Shown one piece after another: positions 1-7,472 of a DNA stretch of 13,760 nucleotides. The position numbers were made by a program, and so were the translations under genes. The stretch lies in contig DIYM01000004.1 of the NCBI GenBank assembly GCA_002429045.1, positions 1-13,760 of the forward strand. Reading direction: 5' to 3'. The first letter of the stretch is position 1; each line of letters begins with the position of its first letter. The notes beneath the pieces were generated by a model, which was not told where the DNA came from, did not search any database, and saw nothing but the letters and a program-made list of their open reading frames with translations. The stretch is from Phycisphaerales bacterium UBA6054 (GTDB lineage: Bacteria > Planctomycetota > Phycisphaerae > Phycisphaerales > UBA1924).

Positions 1-1
1 A

Positions 2-31
2 GCACCAGCACCAGCACCGGCACCGGCACCC
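2..31 (+). repeat. Hexanucleotide tandem repeat GCACCN x5 encoding (Ala-Pro)5
   Basis: Five consecutive six-base units follow the pattern GCACC plus A, A, G, G, C. In the open frame each unit reads Ala-Pro. The array may begin before the window, so its full copy number is unknown. Repeats of this kind are prone to slippage in whole codon pairs, which would alter linker length without breaking the frame. Confidence 0.7.
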
Positions 32-532
32 GAGCCGTCCGCAGACGCAAGCCCAGAACCCGAGCCCCCCCTCGATAGCGGGCCCGATCCAGCGCAAGCG
101 GCCGAGCCCGAGCCGGCAACGGCGGCCGTTGGGAGCGTCCCTGAACCGGACGCGTCTGCCGAGACACGTCGGACCGGCATCGCGTTCCCGGGCTTCATCG
201 GGGCGTGGATCGACGCCGCCCGCGAGCGCATGCCCGATCGCGTGATCCGCGCGTGGGCGTGGCTCTCGCCGCGTGGCGCTTCGGCGGCCCGGTGCTCGGC
301 GCGGGCATCCGCGCCGGTCGGTGCGAAAGCCTTGATACTGATGTCCAGGCCGCTCGCGAAGCACCCCACGAAGGTGCGCGACTCGATCGGATGGATCGCG
401 CTGTGGACCGTGTTCTTGTCGGTGTGCGTGTGGGGATGGCTGCTGCTGAGGCCCACGGAGCAGCGTGTCTCGGACGGCAACGCGACCGGGATCGCCGCGG
501 TGGAAGAGACGCCCCCGATCGCCGAGGAGTAG
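2..532 (+). CDS. Unknown protein, C-terminal part: Ala/Pro/Glu-rich linker and C-terminal membrane helix (5' end outside window)
   Basis: The frame is open from base 2 to the TAG at 530-532, so the start lies upstream; 176 residues are visible. They begin with five Ala-Pro pairs, continue as a Pro/Glu/Ala/Asp-rich low-complexity stretch to about residue 60, then a short mixed region (residues 64-128) ending in basic KHPTKVR. A strongly hydrophobic, Trp-rich segment at about 129-149 looks like one membrane helix, followed by an acidic tail of about 27 residues. The basic residues before the helix suggest that the N-terminal part is cytoplasmic and the tail outside. The linker suggests a globular N-terminal domain beyond the window edge. 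I recognise no family. The reading frame is supported by the linker composition and the membrane helix. It ends 9 bases before the stop of the convergent peptidase gene. Confidence 0.6.
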   Translation, partial: APAPAPAPAPEPSADASPEPEPPLDSGPDPAQAAEPEPATAAVGSVPEPDASAETRRTGIAFPGFIGAWIDAARERMPDRVIRAWAWLSPRGASAARCSARASAPVGAKALILMSRPLAKHPTKVRDSIGWIALWTVFLSVCVWGWLLLRPTEQRVSDGNATGIAAVEETPPIAEE

Positions 533-541
533 CCGTGCCGC

Positions 542-1659
542 TCAGCGCAGCGACTCGCGCCAGTCGCGGTCGAGCCGCTCGAACGTGACGCCGAGCACAT
601 CACGCGTCGCGTCTTCGAGCGAGTCGCCCCGCCCCATGGCGCGGAACCAGTCGTTGCGTGCCTCGCGGCCGAACCGCTCGCCAATGAACCGGACCATCGA
701 GCGTCCCTGCACATACACCTGACGCCCGTAGCGCATGGCTTCACCACGGAAGTCGGATAACCGCGCGAAGTCCTCGAGCCGCCCCTCCCGGGCGAGTCGG
801 GCGGCGGCGTCTTCCGCCGATCCGAACCGCTCATCCCGGAACGGGTCGGCGGCGACCTCCGCGATCCCCTCGAGCGACCACCACGGGGCGTCGATGATCG
901 CGTCCCCCCACTCGAAGCTGACCGCGTGACCGAGTTCGTGGGCGACCGTCGCGTCGAGCCGCGGGCCGACAAAGCCGGCTCGGCTGAGCAGCTTGATCGA
1001 CTCGCCCGGCTCGTTCCAACCCCCCAGCGGGCTGGTATAGCCCAGCCCGATCGACGCCTGCAGCGCCCGCATGTCCGGGTAGATCTTGATCGTGGGGTCC
1101 GCCGAAAGCGTCTCGCCGAGTTCGGTCTCGATCGCTCCGCGGAACGACCCGACATGATCGGCGAGATACTCGGCCATCTCGGACGCGTCCCGATCGCCGG
1201 GCGTGGTCAGCAGGCGCACGTTCTCGCCCGCGTGCTCCTCCCAGACCGGGCCGCCGAACAGCCACACGCCCCCGGGCAACCCAAGCGGGCGGAACGCCGC
1301 GTCGAACGAGACCGTCCGCTCCACGGACTCGCCGGGCAGCACCCAGCGGATGGTCAGCGGCACCGCCCAGGAATCCGCCGCCACAACCGCGACACGGGCG
1401 AGATCGGCCTGGAACACCACCCGCTCGACGGGGTGCACCCTCAGGTCTCTGGCCCACTTGCGTTGTTCCTCGGCGAACACCGGGTCCGTGCTGTCCACCC
1501 ATCGCATGTACGCCCCGGAATCGGCACGCCCCGCGGCGTCCTGCATCCCCAGCAGCGCCTCCCCGATCCCGCGGGCCGCGTCCGCCGACGCGTGCACGCC
1601 GAGCACGGGCCAACCGATCAGCGCCGGCGCGCAGGCGCACAGCACCGAAAACGCGCTCA

Positions 1660-1660
<1 letters not shown>
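542..1660 (-). CDS. Secreted zinc metallopeptidase with HEXXH-X18-E motif (peptidase MA-like)
   Basis: This is a 372-residue protein. The N-terminus (residues 1-25) is hydrophobic and ends in VHASADA, which fits a Sec signal peptide, although its n-region lacks Lys/Arg. Residues about 30-150 form an unrecognised N-terminal domain. Residues 241-245 read HELGH, and Glu264 in WWSLEGIAE lies exactly 18 residues after the second His, giving the HEXXH-X18-E zinc-binding pattern of gluzincin (M1/MA-type) peptidases. The EGIAE block and the helical C-terminal part (YVQGRSMVRFIGERFG) resemble peptidase MA-like proteins. Likely role: an exported zinc protease of unknown substrate. The ATG at 1660 shares its A with the asnS stop (TGATG), which fixes the start and implies translational coupling. 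The frame stays open upstream into asnS, but that part is antisense-frame noise. Confidence 0.8.
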
Positions 1661-3078
<1,418 letters not shown>

Positions 3079-3084
3079 CGGGGG

Positions 3085-3088
3085 CTCC
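3085..3088 (-). promoter_or_regulatory. Ribosome binding site deciding the asnS start
   Basis: GGAG on the minus strand with a six-base C-rich spacer before ATG 3078. The two longer in-frame starts (3090 ATG, 3102 GTG) have no comparable purine run, so this site favours the shortest form. The GGAG overlaps the 3090 ATG codon (ATGGAG), so the sequence alone cannot exclude that start. Confidence 0.5.
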
Positions 3089-3122
3089 ATGCGGGACAAC
3101 ACGCCGAGAAGAACAGCCCGAC

Positions 3123-3139
3123 CCCGGCGCGGCGCCGGG
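3123..3139 (-). terminator. Perfect GC hairpin between pseudopilin A and asnS
   Basis: CCCGGCGC and GCGCCGGG are perfect 8-base arms around one central G, 50 bases after the pseudopilin A stop and 44 bases before the asnS start. On the minus strand the arm is followed by a sequence with only scattered T (GGTCGGGCTGTTCTTC), not a T tract, so it is not a textbook intrinsic terminator. It could be a weak terminator, an mRNA-processing or stabilising stem, or a leader hairpin for asnS. With one central base the tight loop would have to open by at least one pair. Confidence 0.35.
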
Positions 3140-3189
3140 CGGGCTCGGAGTCTAGAAGCGGGGATTCCTGCGGGACGGGGAGCACGCGA

Positions 3190-4047
3190 TCAGCGGTCGT
3201 AATCGTCGAGATAGCCCCACTTGCTGACATCCGGGTCGAAGTTCATCTGGAGCCAGAACGTGTCTCCGTTGCTGCGGACCGGGAAGAAGATGTCATTGGC
3301 GGTCCAGTCGAGGAGGTACTCCTCGGCGCCCTCGTCCGCCCCCGAGCCGGCGCCGAAGAGGCGGGCCACGCCGTCGATGTAGAGGACGTGCCCCTGCCCG
3401 CGGTGGCGCTCGGAGATCTGGTCATCGTTCGCCCACTCGCCGTCGTTGAACTCCTCGGTGCCGTTGTAGAAGAAGCTCGATTCCTCGACGAAGATCGGGA
3501 GGCTCTGGAACGAATCCGAGTACCCGAGGAACTCGCTCTCCCGCGCGAACCGGGGCCGGGCCTGGTTCGCGCCGGCGCCCTTGCGGTCGATGTAGCGGAA
3601 GTTGTAGGTCTTGTAGGTGCGTGCCCCCTGGACGCCCCGGACGAGGGTGTAGTCGAAGTCCACGCCGACGTCCTTGTAGCCGCCGAACAGGTCGGACGCC
3701 TCGGAGTCGCCCGAAGGAGCGCGCCGGTTGTTGGTCGGGCAGGCCAGCACCTCGTCCGCGTTGTCGACGTACCCGAAGATCGCGCCGGGCTCCCACTCGT
3801 CGGGGGCGACCTCGACCTTGACCCACCGGCTGAGCGGCCAGATGCGGTCCTTGTGGTCGTGGGCGTACATCGCGGTCGCCTGCCCGATCGAGCGCAGCTG
3901 GACCGAGCACACCACGGTCTTGGCCGTGTCCCGCGCGCGCCCGATCGCGGGCAGCAGGATCCCGATCAGCAGCGCGATGATCGCGATGACGACAAGCAGT
4001 TCGATCAGCGTGAACCCGCGGCGTGGACGGCGGCGTGGCGATGTCAT
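3190..4047 (-). CDS. Pseudopilin A: prepilin-type N-terminal cleavage/methylation protein
   Basis: This 285-residue protein starts with ten mostly basic residues and then G11|F12-T-L-I-E16, the prepilin peptidase site with Glu at mature position 5. A hydrophobic helix (residues 13-35, LLVVIAIIALLIGILLPAIG) follows, then a large extracytoplasmic part. Such proteins are cut and N-methylated by a prepilin peptidase and anchored or assembled through the helix. The C-terminal part carries RIWP, LACPTNNRR, FVEESSFFYNGT and a late RHRGQGHVLYIDG block, as in the planctomycete H-X9-DG type secretion-like proteins. ATG 4047 has GGGAGG seven bases upstream. It is a clear paralogue of pseudopilin B (6474-7352), sharing those blocks in order. 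No other secretion-system gene is present, so its partner machinery must lie elsewhere. The exact function is unknown. Confidence 0.88.
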   Translation of the reverse strand: MTSPRRRPRRGFTLIELLVVIAIIALLIGILLPAIGRARDTAKTVVCSVQLRSIGQATAMYAHDHKDRIWPLSRWVKVEVAPDEWEPGAIFGYVDNADEVLACPTNNRRAPSGDSEASDLFGGYKDVGVDFDYTLVRGVQGARTYKTYNFRYIDRKGAGANQARPRFARESEFLGYSDSFQSLPIFVEESSFFYNGTEEFNDGEWANDDQISERHRGQGHVLYIDGVARLFGAGSGADEGAEEYLLDWTANDIFFPVRSNGDTFWLQMNFDPDVSKWGYLDDYDR

Positions 4048-4054
4048 GTCGGTG

Positions 4055-4060
4055 CCTCCC
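4055..4060 (-). promoter_or_regulatory. Ribosome binding site of pseudopilin A
   Basis: GGGAGG on the minus strand, seven bases before ATG 4047. It is a strong Shine-Dalgarno match and fixes the start just ahead of the basic N-terminus and prepilin cleavage site. Confidence 0.75.
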
Positions 4061-4099
4061 TCAGGGCTGCGAACCGGGCCGGGATCGGGCCCGAAACCT

Positions 4100-4118
4100 G
4101 TAACTGTTACATGTTAAC
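4100..4118. promoter_or_regulatory. A/T-rich palindrome cluster (GTAAC-T-GTTAC followed by GTTAAC), possible operator
   Basis: GTAAC T GTTAC (4100-4110) is a perfect dyad. Seven bases further, TGTTA recurs (4105 and 4112) and ends in the palindrome GTTAAC (4113-4118). The cluster covers the proposed -10 box of pseudopilin A and the first transcribed bases. That is where a repressor would act, but no regulator gene is nearby and no known operator matches. Confidence 0.35.
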
Positions 4119-4140
4119 GGATCTCTGCGTCGGTTGTGAA
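4111..4140 (-). promoter_or_regulatory. Candidate sigma-70-type promoter for pseudopilin A
   Basis: On the minus strand TTCACA (4140-4135, 5 of 6 to the -35 consensus) and TAACAT (4116-4111, 4 of 6 to the -10) are separated by 18 bases. They lie in the only A/T-rich patch of the divergent region. The predicted transcript would have a leader of about 55-60 bases before the strong ribosome binding site. This is a consensus match by eye only. Confidence 0.35.
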
Positions 4141-4145
4141 TCGCT

Positions 4146-4168
4146 TTTCGTGGATTCCATCCAGGAAA
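4146..4168. promoter_or_regulatory. 23-base dyad upstream of the pseudopilin A -35 box, possible regulator site
   Basis: TTTCGTGGAT and ATCCAGGAAA are 10-base arms pairing at 9 of 10 positions around TCC. The dyad sits five bases upstream of the proposed -35 box of pseudopilin A, within the shared upstream region of the SPFH gene. The position fits an activator site, or a site serving both divergent genes. As RNA it could also form a hairpin in a long SPFH leader; no T tract follows, so a terminator is unlikely. Confidence 0.35.
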
Positions 4169-4278
4169 CAGCCGGCCGGGTTCGCGGGTCGGGCGGGACG
4201 AGGCCCCCAGGATTCCCGCAACGGGGCGTGGTTATAGGTCGTTTGCCCGATAGACTTTGCGACCGATCGCCCGCGAGG

Positions 4279-4317
4279 GCGGAGGAAGGCACGCATCTCG
4301 CGGAGGACGACACGCAT
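4279..4317 (+). repeat. Tandem duplication of the SPFH ribosome-binding/start segment (period 21)
   Basis: The 18-base segment GCGGAGGA-NNNN-ACGCAT occurs at 4279-4296 and 4300-4317, with 16 of 18 bases identical. The second copy provides the working GGAGG (4302-4306, eight bases before ATG 4316). In the first copy the base after ACGCAT is C, so the start is ATC. The 21-base offset keeps both copies in one frame. It may be a chance duplication or a standby ribosome site. Confidence 0.6.
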
Positions 4318-5899
4318 GACATCCGGTCTCTTTTTTCTTGGCATCATCATCGCTGTGGGCATGCTGGCGTTCGCGGTGCGGGTCGAGCCGCGGGCCGCCA
4401 AGGGCGGGCTGGCGATCGGCGCGCTGCTGGTGCTGATCGCCGGGGTGCTGCTGGGTTCGGTGCAGTACGTCGGGTCCGACCAGGTCGGGATCATCAAGAA
4501 GAACGCGCTCGGATCCAAGCTCTCGGGCGGGAAGGTCATCGCGACCGACGGCGAGATGGGCCCGCAAGCCGACGTGCTGCCCCCTGGCTGGCACCTCTGG
4601 TACTGGCCGGTGATCTACGACGTCGAGACGCGGGCGCTGATCGATATCCCGTCGGGCCAGATCGGGCTCGTCGAAGCACGCGACGGGCAGCCCCTGGATC
4701 CGGGGCAGCTGTTCGCGCCCGAGGTGCCCGCGGCTGAGTTCAAGCGCATGCTGGAAGACCCGCGCTACTTCCTCACCGATGCGGGCGGTCGCAAGGGCCC
4801 GCAGTCCAATGTGCTCACGCCCGGCAAGTACCGCCTCAACACCGATCTGTTCAACGTCACGATGGTGGACGAGACCGAGGTCCCCTCGGCCGCCGTCGCG
4901 GTGCTCAAGAGCAACTTCGGCGAGCCCCCCACGATCGAGGTCCCCGCGGGCGAGGGCGATCAGGCGATCGTGCTGGCCAAGCCCGGCGAGAAGGGCGTGC
5001 GGGCCGAGCCCCTGCCGCCCGGCAAGTACCCGGTCAACACCAAGGCGTACACGGTGGTGCGGATCTCGACCAAGGAGACCATCATCCGCTTCACCGCCGA
5101 GGCGGGGCGCACCGGGCAGGGCTTCGAGCAGCGCGAGATCAACGTGCGCACCAGCGACGGCTTCACGTTCCCGGTCGACGTGCGGATCGAGTACAAGATC
5201 GAGCCGCAGAACGCGCCGATCGTGGTCGCCAAGCTCGGCACCGACGGGGAGCCGCTGCTCAACAAGCTCAACTCCGCGGTGCGTGCGATCTTCCGCAACA
5301 ACGCCGAGAACGTCAAAGCGCTCGACTACGTGAACCAGCGCTCGCAGCAGGAAGCGCAGTCGCTAGCGATGATCGCGTCGGAGATGGCCCGCGTGGGCGT
5401 GACCGTCTCGGGCGTGCGCATCGGCGATGTCGGCAACGAGGAGACGCTGGGCAACCTGCTGACGACGCAGCGCGACCGCGAGATCGCCAAGCAGGAGCAG
5501 ATCACCTTCCAGGAGCAGCAGAAGGCGGCCGAGCAGAAGAAGGAACTCTCCAAGACGCAGCAGGAAGCCGAGGAGGAGAAGCGCCTGGCGACCGCGGCGT
5601 ACGAGGTGCAGATCGCCCAGGAGAACCAGCGCAAGCGGATCATCGAGGCCGAGGCGGAAGCCCAGGCGATCCAGATCGAGGCCGAGGCCCAGGCCGCGGC
5701 GTACCAGAAGATCGCCGAGCAGATCGGCAAAGCCAACGCCGCCCTGATCGAGGTGCTCCGCGTGATCGGCGAGCGGAACATCCAGATCACGCCGAAGGTG
5801 ATGGTCACCGGAACCGAAGGCAGCTCATCGGCCGATGACACGACGATCGCCCTGATCGGCACGATGCTCGACCAGATGGTCAGCGACGCGGAGGAGTGA
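4316..5899 (+). CDS. SPFH/band-7 (flotillin-like) membrane protein with triplicated N-terminal module
   Basis: SPFH proteins assemble into large membrane-bound oligomers that organise membrane microdomains or chaperone membrane proteases; the partner here is unknown. The 527 residues begin with two hydrophobic helices (about 4-21 and 31-49). Three related blocks follow, each opening with a V/I-G/A-hydrophobic strand and closing with L-P/T-P-G: VGII...VLPPGWH (57-92), IGLV...VLTPGKYRLNT (116-176) and VAVL...PLPPGKYPVNT (194-242). The band-7 core covers about 245-370 (INVRTSDGFTFPVDVRIEYKI, ARVGVTVSGVRIGDVG). A Glu/Gln/Lys/Ala-rich coiled coil spans about 385-465, and a short C-terminal region follows. 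The start at ATG 4316 has GGAGG eight bases upstream. A small secreted-protein gene follows after 79 bases. Family placement is firm; the exact subfamily is not. Confidence 0.85.
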   Translation: MTSGLFFLGIIIAVGMLAFAVRVEPRAAKGGLAIGALLVLIAGVLLGSVQYVGSDQVGIIKKNALGSKLSGGKVIATDGEMGPQADVLPPGWHLWYWPVIYDVETRALIDIPSGQIGLVEARDGQPLDPGQLFAPEVPAAEFKRMLEDPRYFLTDAGGRKGPQSNVLTPGKYRLNTDLFNVTMVDETEVPSAAVAVLKSNFGEPPTIEVPAGEGDQAIVLAKPGEKGVRAEPLPPGKYPVNTKAYTVVRISTKETIIRFTAEAGRTGQGFEQREINVRTSDGFTFPVDVRIEYKIEPQNAPIVVAKLGTDGEPLLNKLNSAVRAIFRNNAENVKALDYVNQRSQQEAQSLAMIASEMARVGVTVSGVRIGDVGNEETLGNLLTTQRDREIAKQEQITFQEQQKAAEQKKELSKTQQEAEEEKRLATAAYEVQIAQENQRKRIIEAEAEAQAIQIEAEAQAAAYQKIAEQIGKANAALIEVLRVIGERNIQITPKVMVTGTEGSSSADDTTIALIGTMLDQMVSDAEE

Positions 5900-5965
5900 G
5901 CGGCTGGCAATACCCGGGCGGTGATCCCGTTGTGCCGTGGTACGCTCACGCGACCACCCCAGCAC

Positions 5966-5971
5966 AAGGAG
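5966..5971 (+). promoter_or_regulatory. Ribosome binding site deciding the start of the small secreted protein
   Basis: AAGGAG lies seven bases before ATG 5979. The frame is open further upstream to 5937, but the site and the following signal peptide point to 5979. Confidence 0.75.
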
Positions 5972-5978
5972 CATCGCC

Positions 5979-6458
5979 ATGCCAGAAGCCATCCGGCCCC
6001 CTCGATCGTTGACCGTCTGCCTCGCCGTGCCTGCGCTGATCGGCGCGGGGCTGTGGATGGGTGGTGCTTTCGCGGCCCAGCCGGCTCCGTCCACCGTGAA
6101 CACGGCGGGCGGGCCCGCGACGCCCTATCCCGACGGGATGCGGGTGGACCTTGAGTTGCCGTCGAACGAGCAGCGCAGCCGGCTGATGCTCGAGGGTCAG
6201 ACGGGCGTGGTCCGGCTGCACTCGGTTGTGGTGACGTCGGGGCAGGTGCGGATCACCGAAACCGGGACCGGGCGGTCGCTCGGGTTCTTCAGCGGGGGCG
6301 ACTGGAGCGATGAGCACAGCCGTTTCACTGGGAGCGATCAGGTGTTCCTGGGCGGGCTGCCGGTTCGCGGGCCGATCGAAGTCACCGAACTCAGCGGGCG
6401 GCGAGGGTCGTCTACCACGGTGCACGTGTACTTCTGGAACCAGCCGGACGCACCGTGA
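5979..6458 (+). CDS. Small secreted protein of unknown function
   Basis: This 159-residue protein starts with basic MPEAIRPPRS, a hydrophobic stretch (11-29) and AFA|AQP near residue 32, a good Sec signal peptidase I site. The mature part of about 127 residues is rich in Gly, Ser, Thr and Val with alternating hydrophobic residues (TGVVRLHSVVVTSGQVRIT, TTVHVYFWN), which suggests an all-beta domain. It has no Cys in the mature part and no recognisable catalytic motif or lipobox. I do not recognise a family. It follows the SPFH gene in the same direction after 79 bases and has its own strong ribosome binding site, so cotranscription is possible. It ends 15 bases from the stop of the convergent pseudopilin B gene. 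Confidence 0.72.
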   Translation: MPEAIRPPRSLTVCLAVPALIGAGLWMGGAFAAQPAPSTVNTAGGPATPYPDGMRVDLELPSNEQRSRLMLEGQTGVVRLHSVVVTSGQVRITETGTGRSLGFFSGGDWSDEHSRFTGSDQVFLGGLPVRGPIEVTELSGRRGSSTTVHVYFWNQPDAP

Positions 6459-6473
6459 CAGGTGGGACTCAAG

Positions 6474-7352
6474 TCAGCGCGCCCGATCGATCCACCCGTG
6501 CTTCACGCCCGCGTCGAGGTTCTCCCAGTACACCGAGCGGTACTTGATCTCGGACTCGTACACCGAGGGCATCAGCCCGTAGACCTCGGCGGCCGTCAGA
6601 TCGTCGGCGCGGGTGTACACCTCCTCGGATTCGCCCGTGGTGCCGCTGATGAATCCGACGGTCCCGTCGATCATCGTGTAGTGGGCCCCGCCGTTGTGGC
6701 GTGACGTGAACTGGTCGGCGTTGCCCCACAGCCCGTCCGAGTGGGTCGAGTTGTAAAAAAACGTGCTCTCCTCGACGAAGACCGGCAGGGCGCGGAAGCG
6801 GGTCAGGTAGAGCTTGCCCTGCTCGCGCCGGAAGGTGCGTCGCCCGGGACGCTGGGGGCTGTCGGGCTTGGTCCGGTCGTAGTAGTACAGCGTGCGGCTG
6901 AGATCGTCGCGGGCGCCCTGCACGCCGTCGATCATCGTGTAGTCGTAGTCCAAGTCGGTGTCGGTGCCGAGCCCGTCCAGGTTGCCGATGCGTTCGCCGG
7001 ACGCCGAGCGCCGCTTGTTGGTCGGGCACGCCAGGGTCTCGTCGGCGAACTCGAGGTACTCGTAGACCGGTCCCGGCCGATAGTCGCGCGTGTCGGGCTG
7101 CCAGACGCGCGCCCAGGTGTAGCGCTGCTCCCAGCCCTCACGCTCGTTGGGCCAGATGCGCCCGCGGTGGTCTCCGGCGTAGATCGAGGTGGCCAGGGCG
7201 ATCTGGCGGTTGTTGGACAGGCAGATCACGGTCTGGGCCGTCGCCCGGGCCTTCCCGATCGCCGGCAGGAGGATCGAGATGAGCAGCGCGATGATCGCGA
7301 TCACGACCAGCAGTTCGATCAGCGTGAATCCCGCCCGGAGGCGCTGTGCCAT
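6474..7352 (-). CDS. Pseudopilin B: prepilin-type N-terminal cleavage/methylation protein
   Basis: The 292 residues start MAQRLRAG8|F9-T-L-I-E13, a prepilin peptidase site with Glu at mature position 5, then a hydrophobic helix (about 10-32) and a large extracytoplasmic part. In the same order as pseudopilin A it carries RIWP, LACPTNKRR, DYDYTMIDGVQGAR, LPVFVEESTFFYNST and a late RHNGGAHYTMIDG block, so the two are paralogues. B has a longer Asp/Tyr/Arg-rich middle. Role by family: processed by a prepilin peptidase and inserted in the inner membrane, with possible assembly into a pseudopilus; substrate unknown. ATG 7352 is the only start placing the basic residues before the cleavage site. 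No clear Shine-Dalgarno sequence precedes it, unlike pseudopilin A. It is divergent from rlmN. Confidence 0.87.
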   Translation of the reverse strand: MAQRLRAGFTLIELLVVIAIIALLISILLPAIGKARATAQTVICLSNNRQIALATSIYAGDHRGRIWPNEREGWEQRYTWARVWQPDTRDYRPGPVYEYLEFADETLACPTNKRRSASGERIGNLDGLGTDTDLDYDYTMIDGVQGARDDLSRTLYYYDRTKPDSPQRPGRRTFRREQGKLYLTRFRALPVFVEESTFFYNSTHSDGLWGNADQFTSRHNGGAHYTMIDGTVGFISGTTGESEEVYTRADDLTAAEVYGLMPSVYESEIKYRSVYWENLDAGVKHGWIDRAR

Positions 7353-7386
7353 GCCAAGAGACTAGCGAGGAACGCGCCGGAACACC

Positions 7387-7414
7387 AGAATAGTTCTAGA
7401 ACCTTGCGCGACAA
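7387..7414 (-). promoter_or_regulatory. Candidate promoter of pseudopilin B with a palindrome in the spacer
   Basis: On the minus strand TTGTCG (7414-7409, 4 of 6 to the -35) and TATTCT (7392-7387, 4 of 6 to the -10) are 16 bases apart. The spacer holds the perfect 10-base palindrome GTTCTAGAAC (7393-7402), directly against the -10 box, where a repressor could block polymerase. The leader would be about 30 bases. The hexamers are weak, so this is tentative. Confidence 0.33.
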
Positions 7415-7472
7415 TCCCGCCCAGCCGCCCCGAAACCCACGAAACTCGTGGGCATGCCCACTACCATCGCTC

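Larger units (their letters stand above)
4048..4315. other. Divergent intergenic region between pseudopilin A and the SPFH gene
   Basis: These 268 bases contain no convincing gene. They hold the pseudopilin A ribosome binding site, its candidate promoter, two dyads and the duplicated ribosome-binding segment of the SPFH gene. I found no convincing rightward promoter by eye; GTTATAGG near 4231-4238 is the most -10-like stretch on the plus strand but has no matching -35 at proper spacing. Confidence 0.6.

Noticed and set aside
4213..4256. Rightward promoter for the SPFH gene around GTTATAGG and GATAGACT
   Set aside because: Each has a partial -10 match, but no -35-like hexamer at 16-18 bases upstream; too weak to annotate.
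6741..7472. Upstream extension of the rlmN frame
   Set aside because: It lies antisense to pseudopilin B, and the RlmN family N-terminus begins only near 7500. The open frame is a GC-rich artefact.
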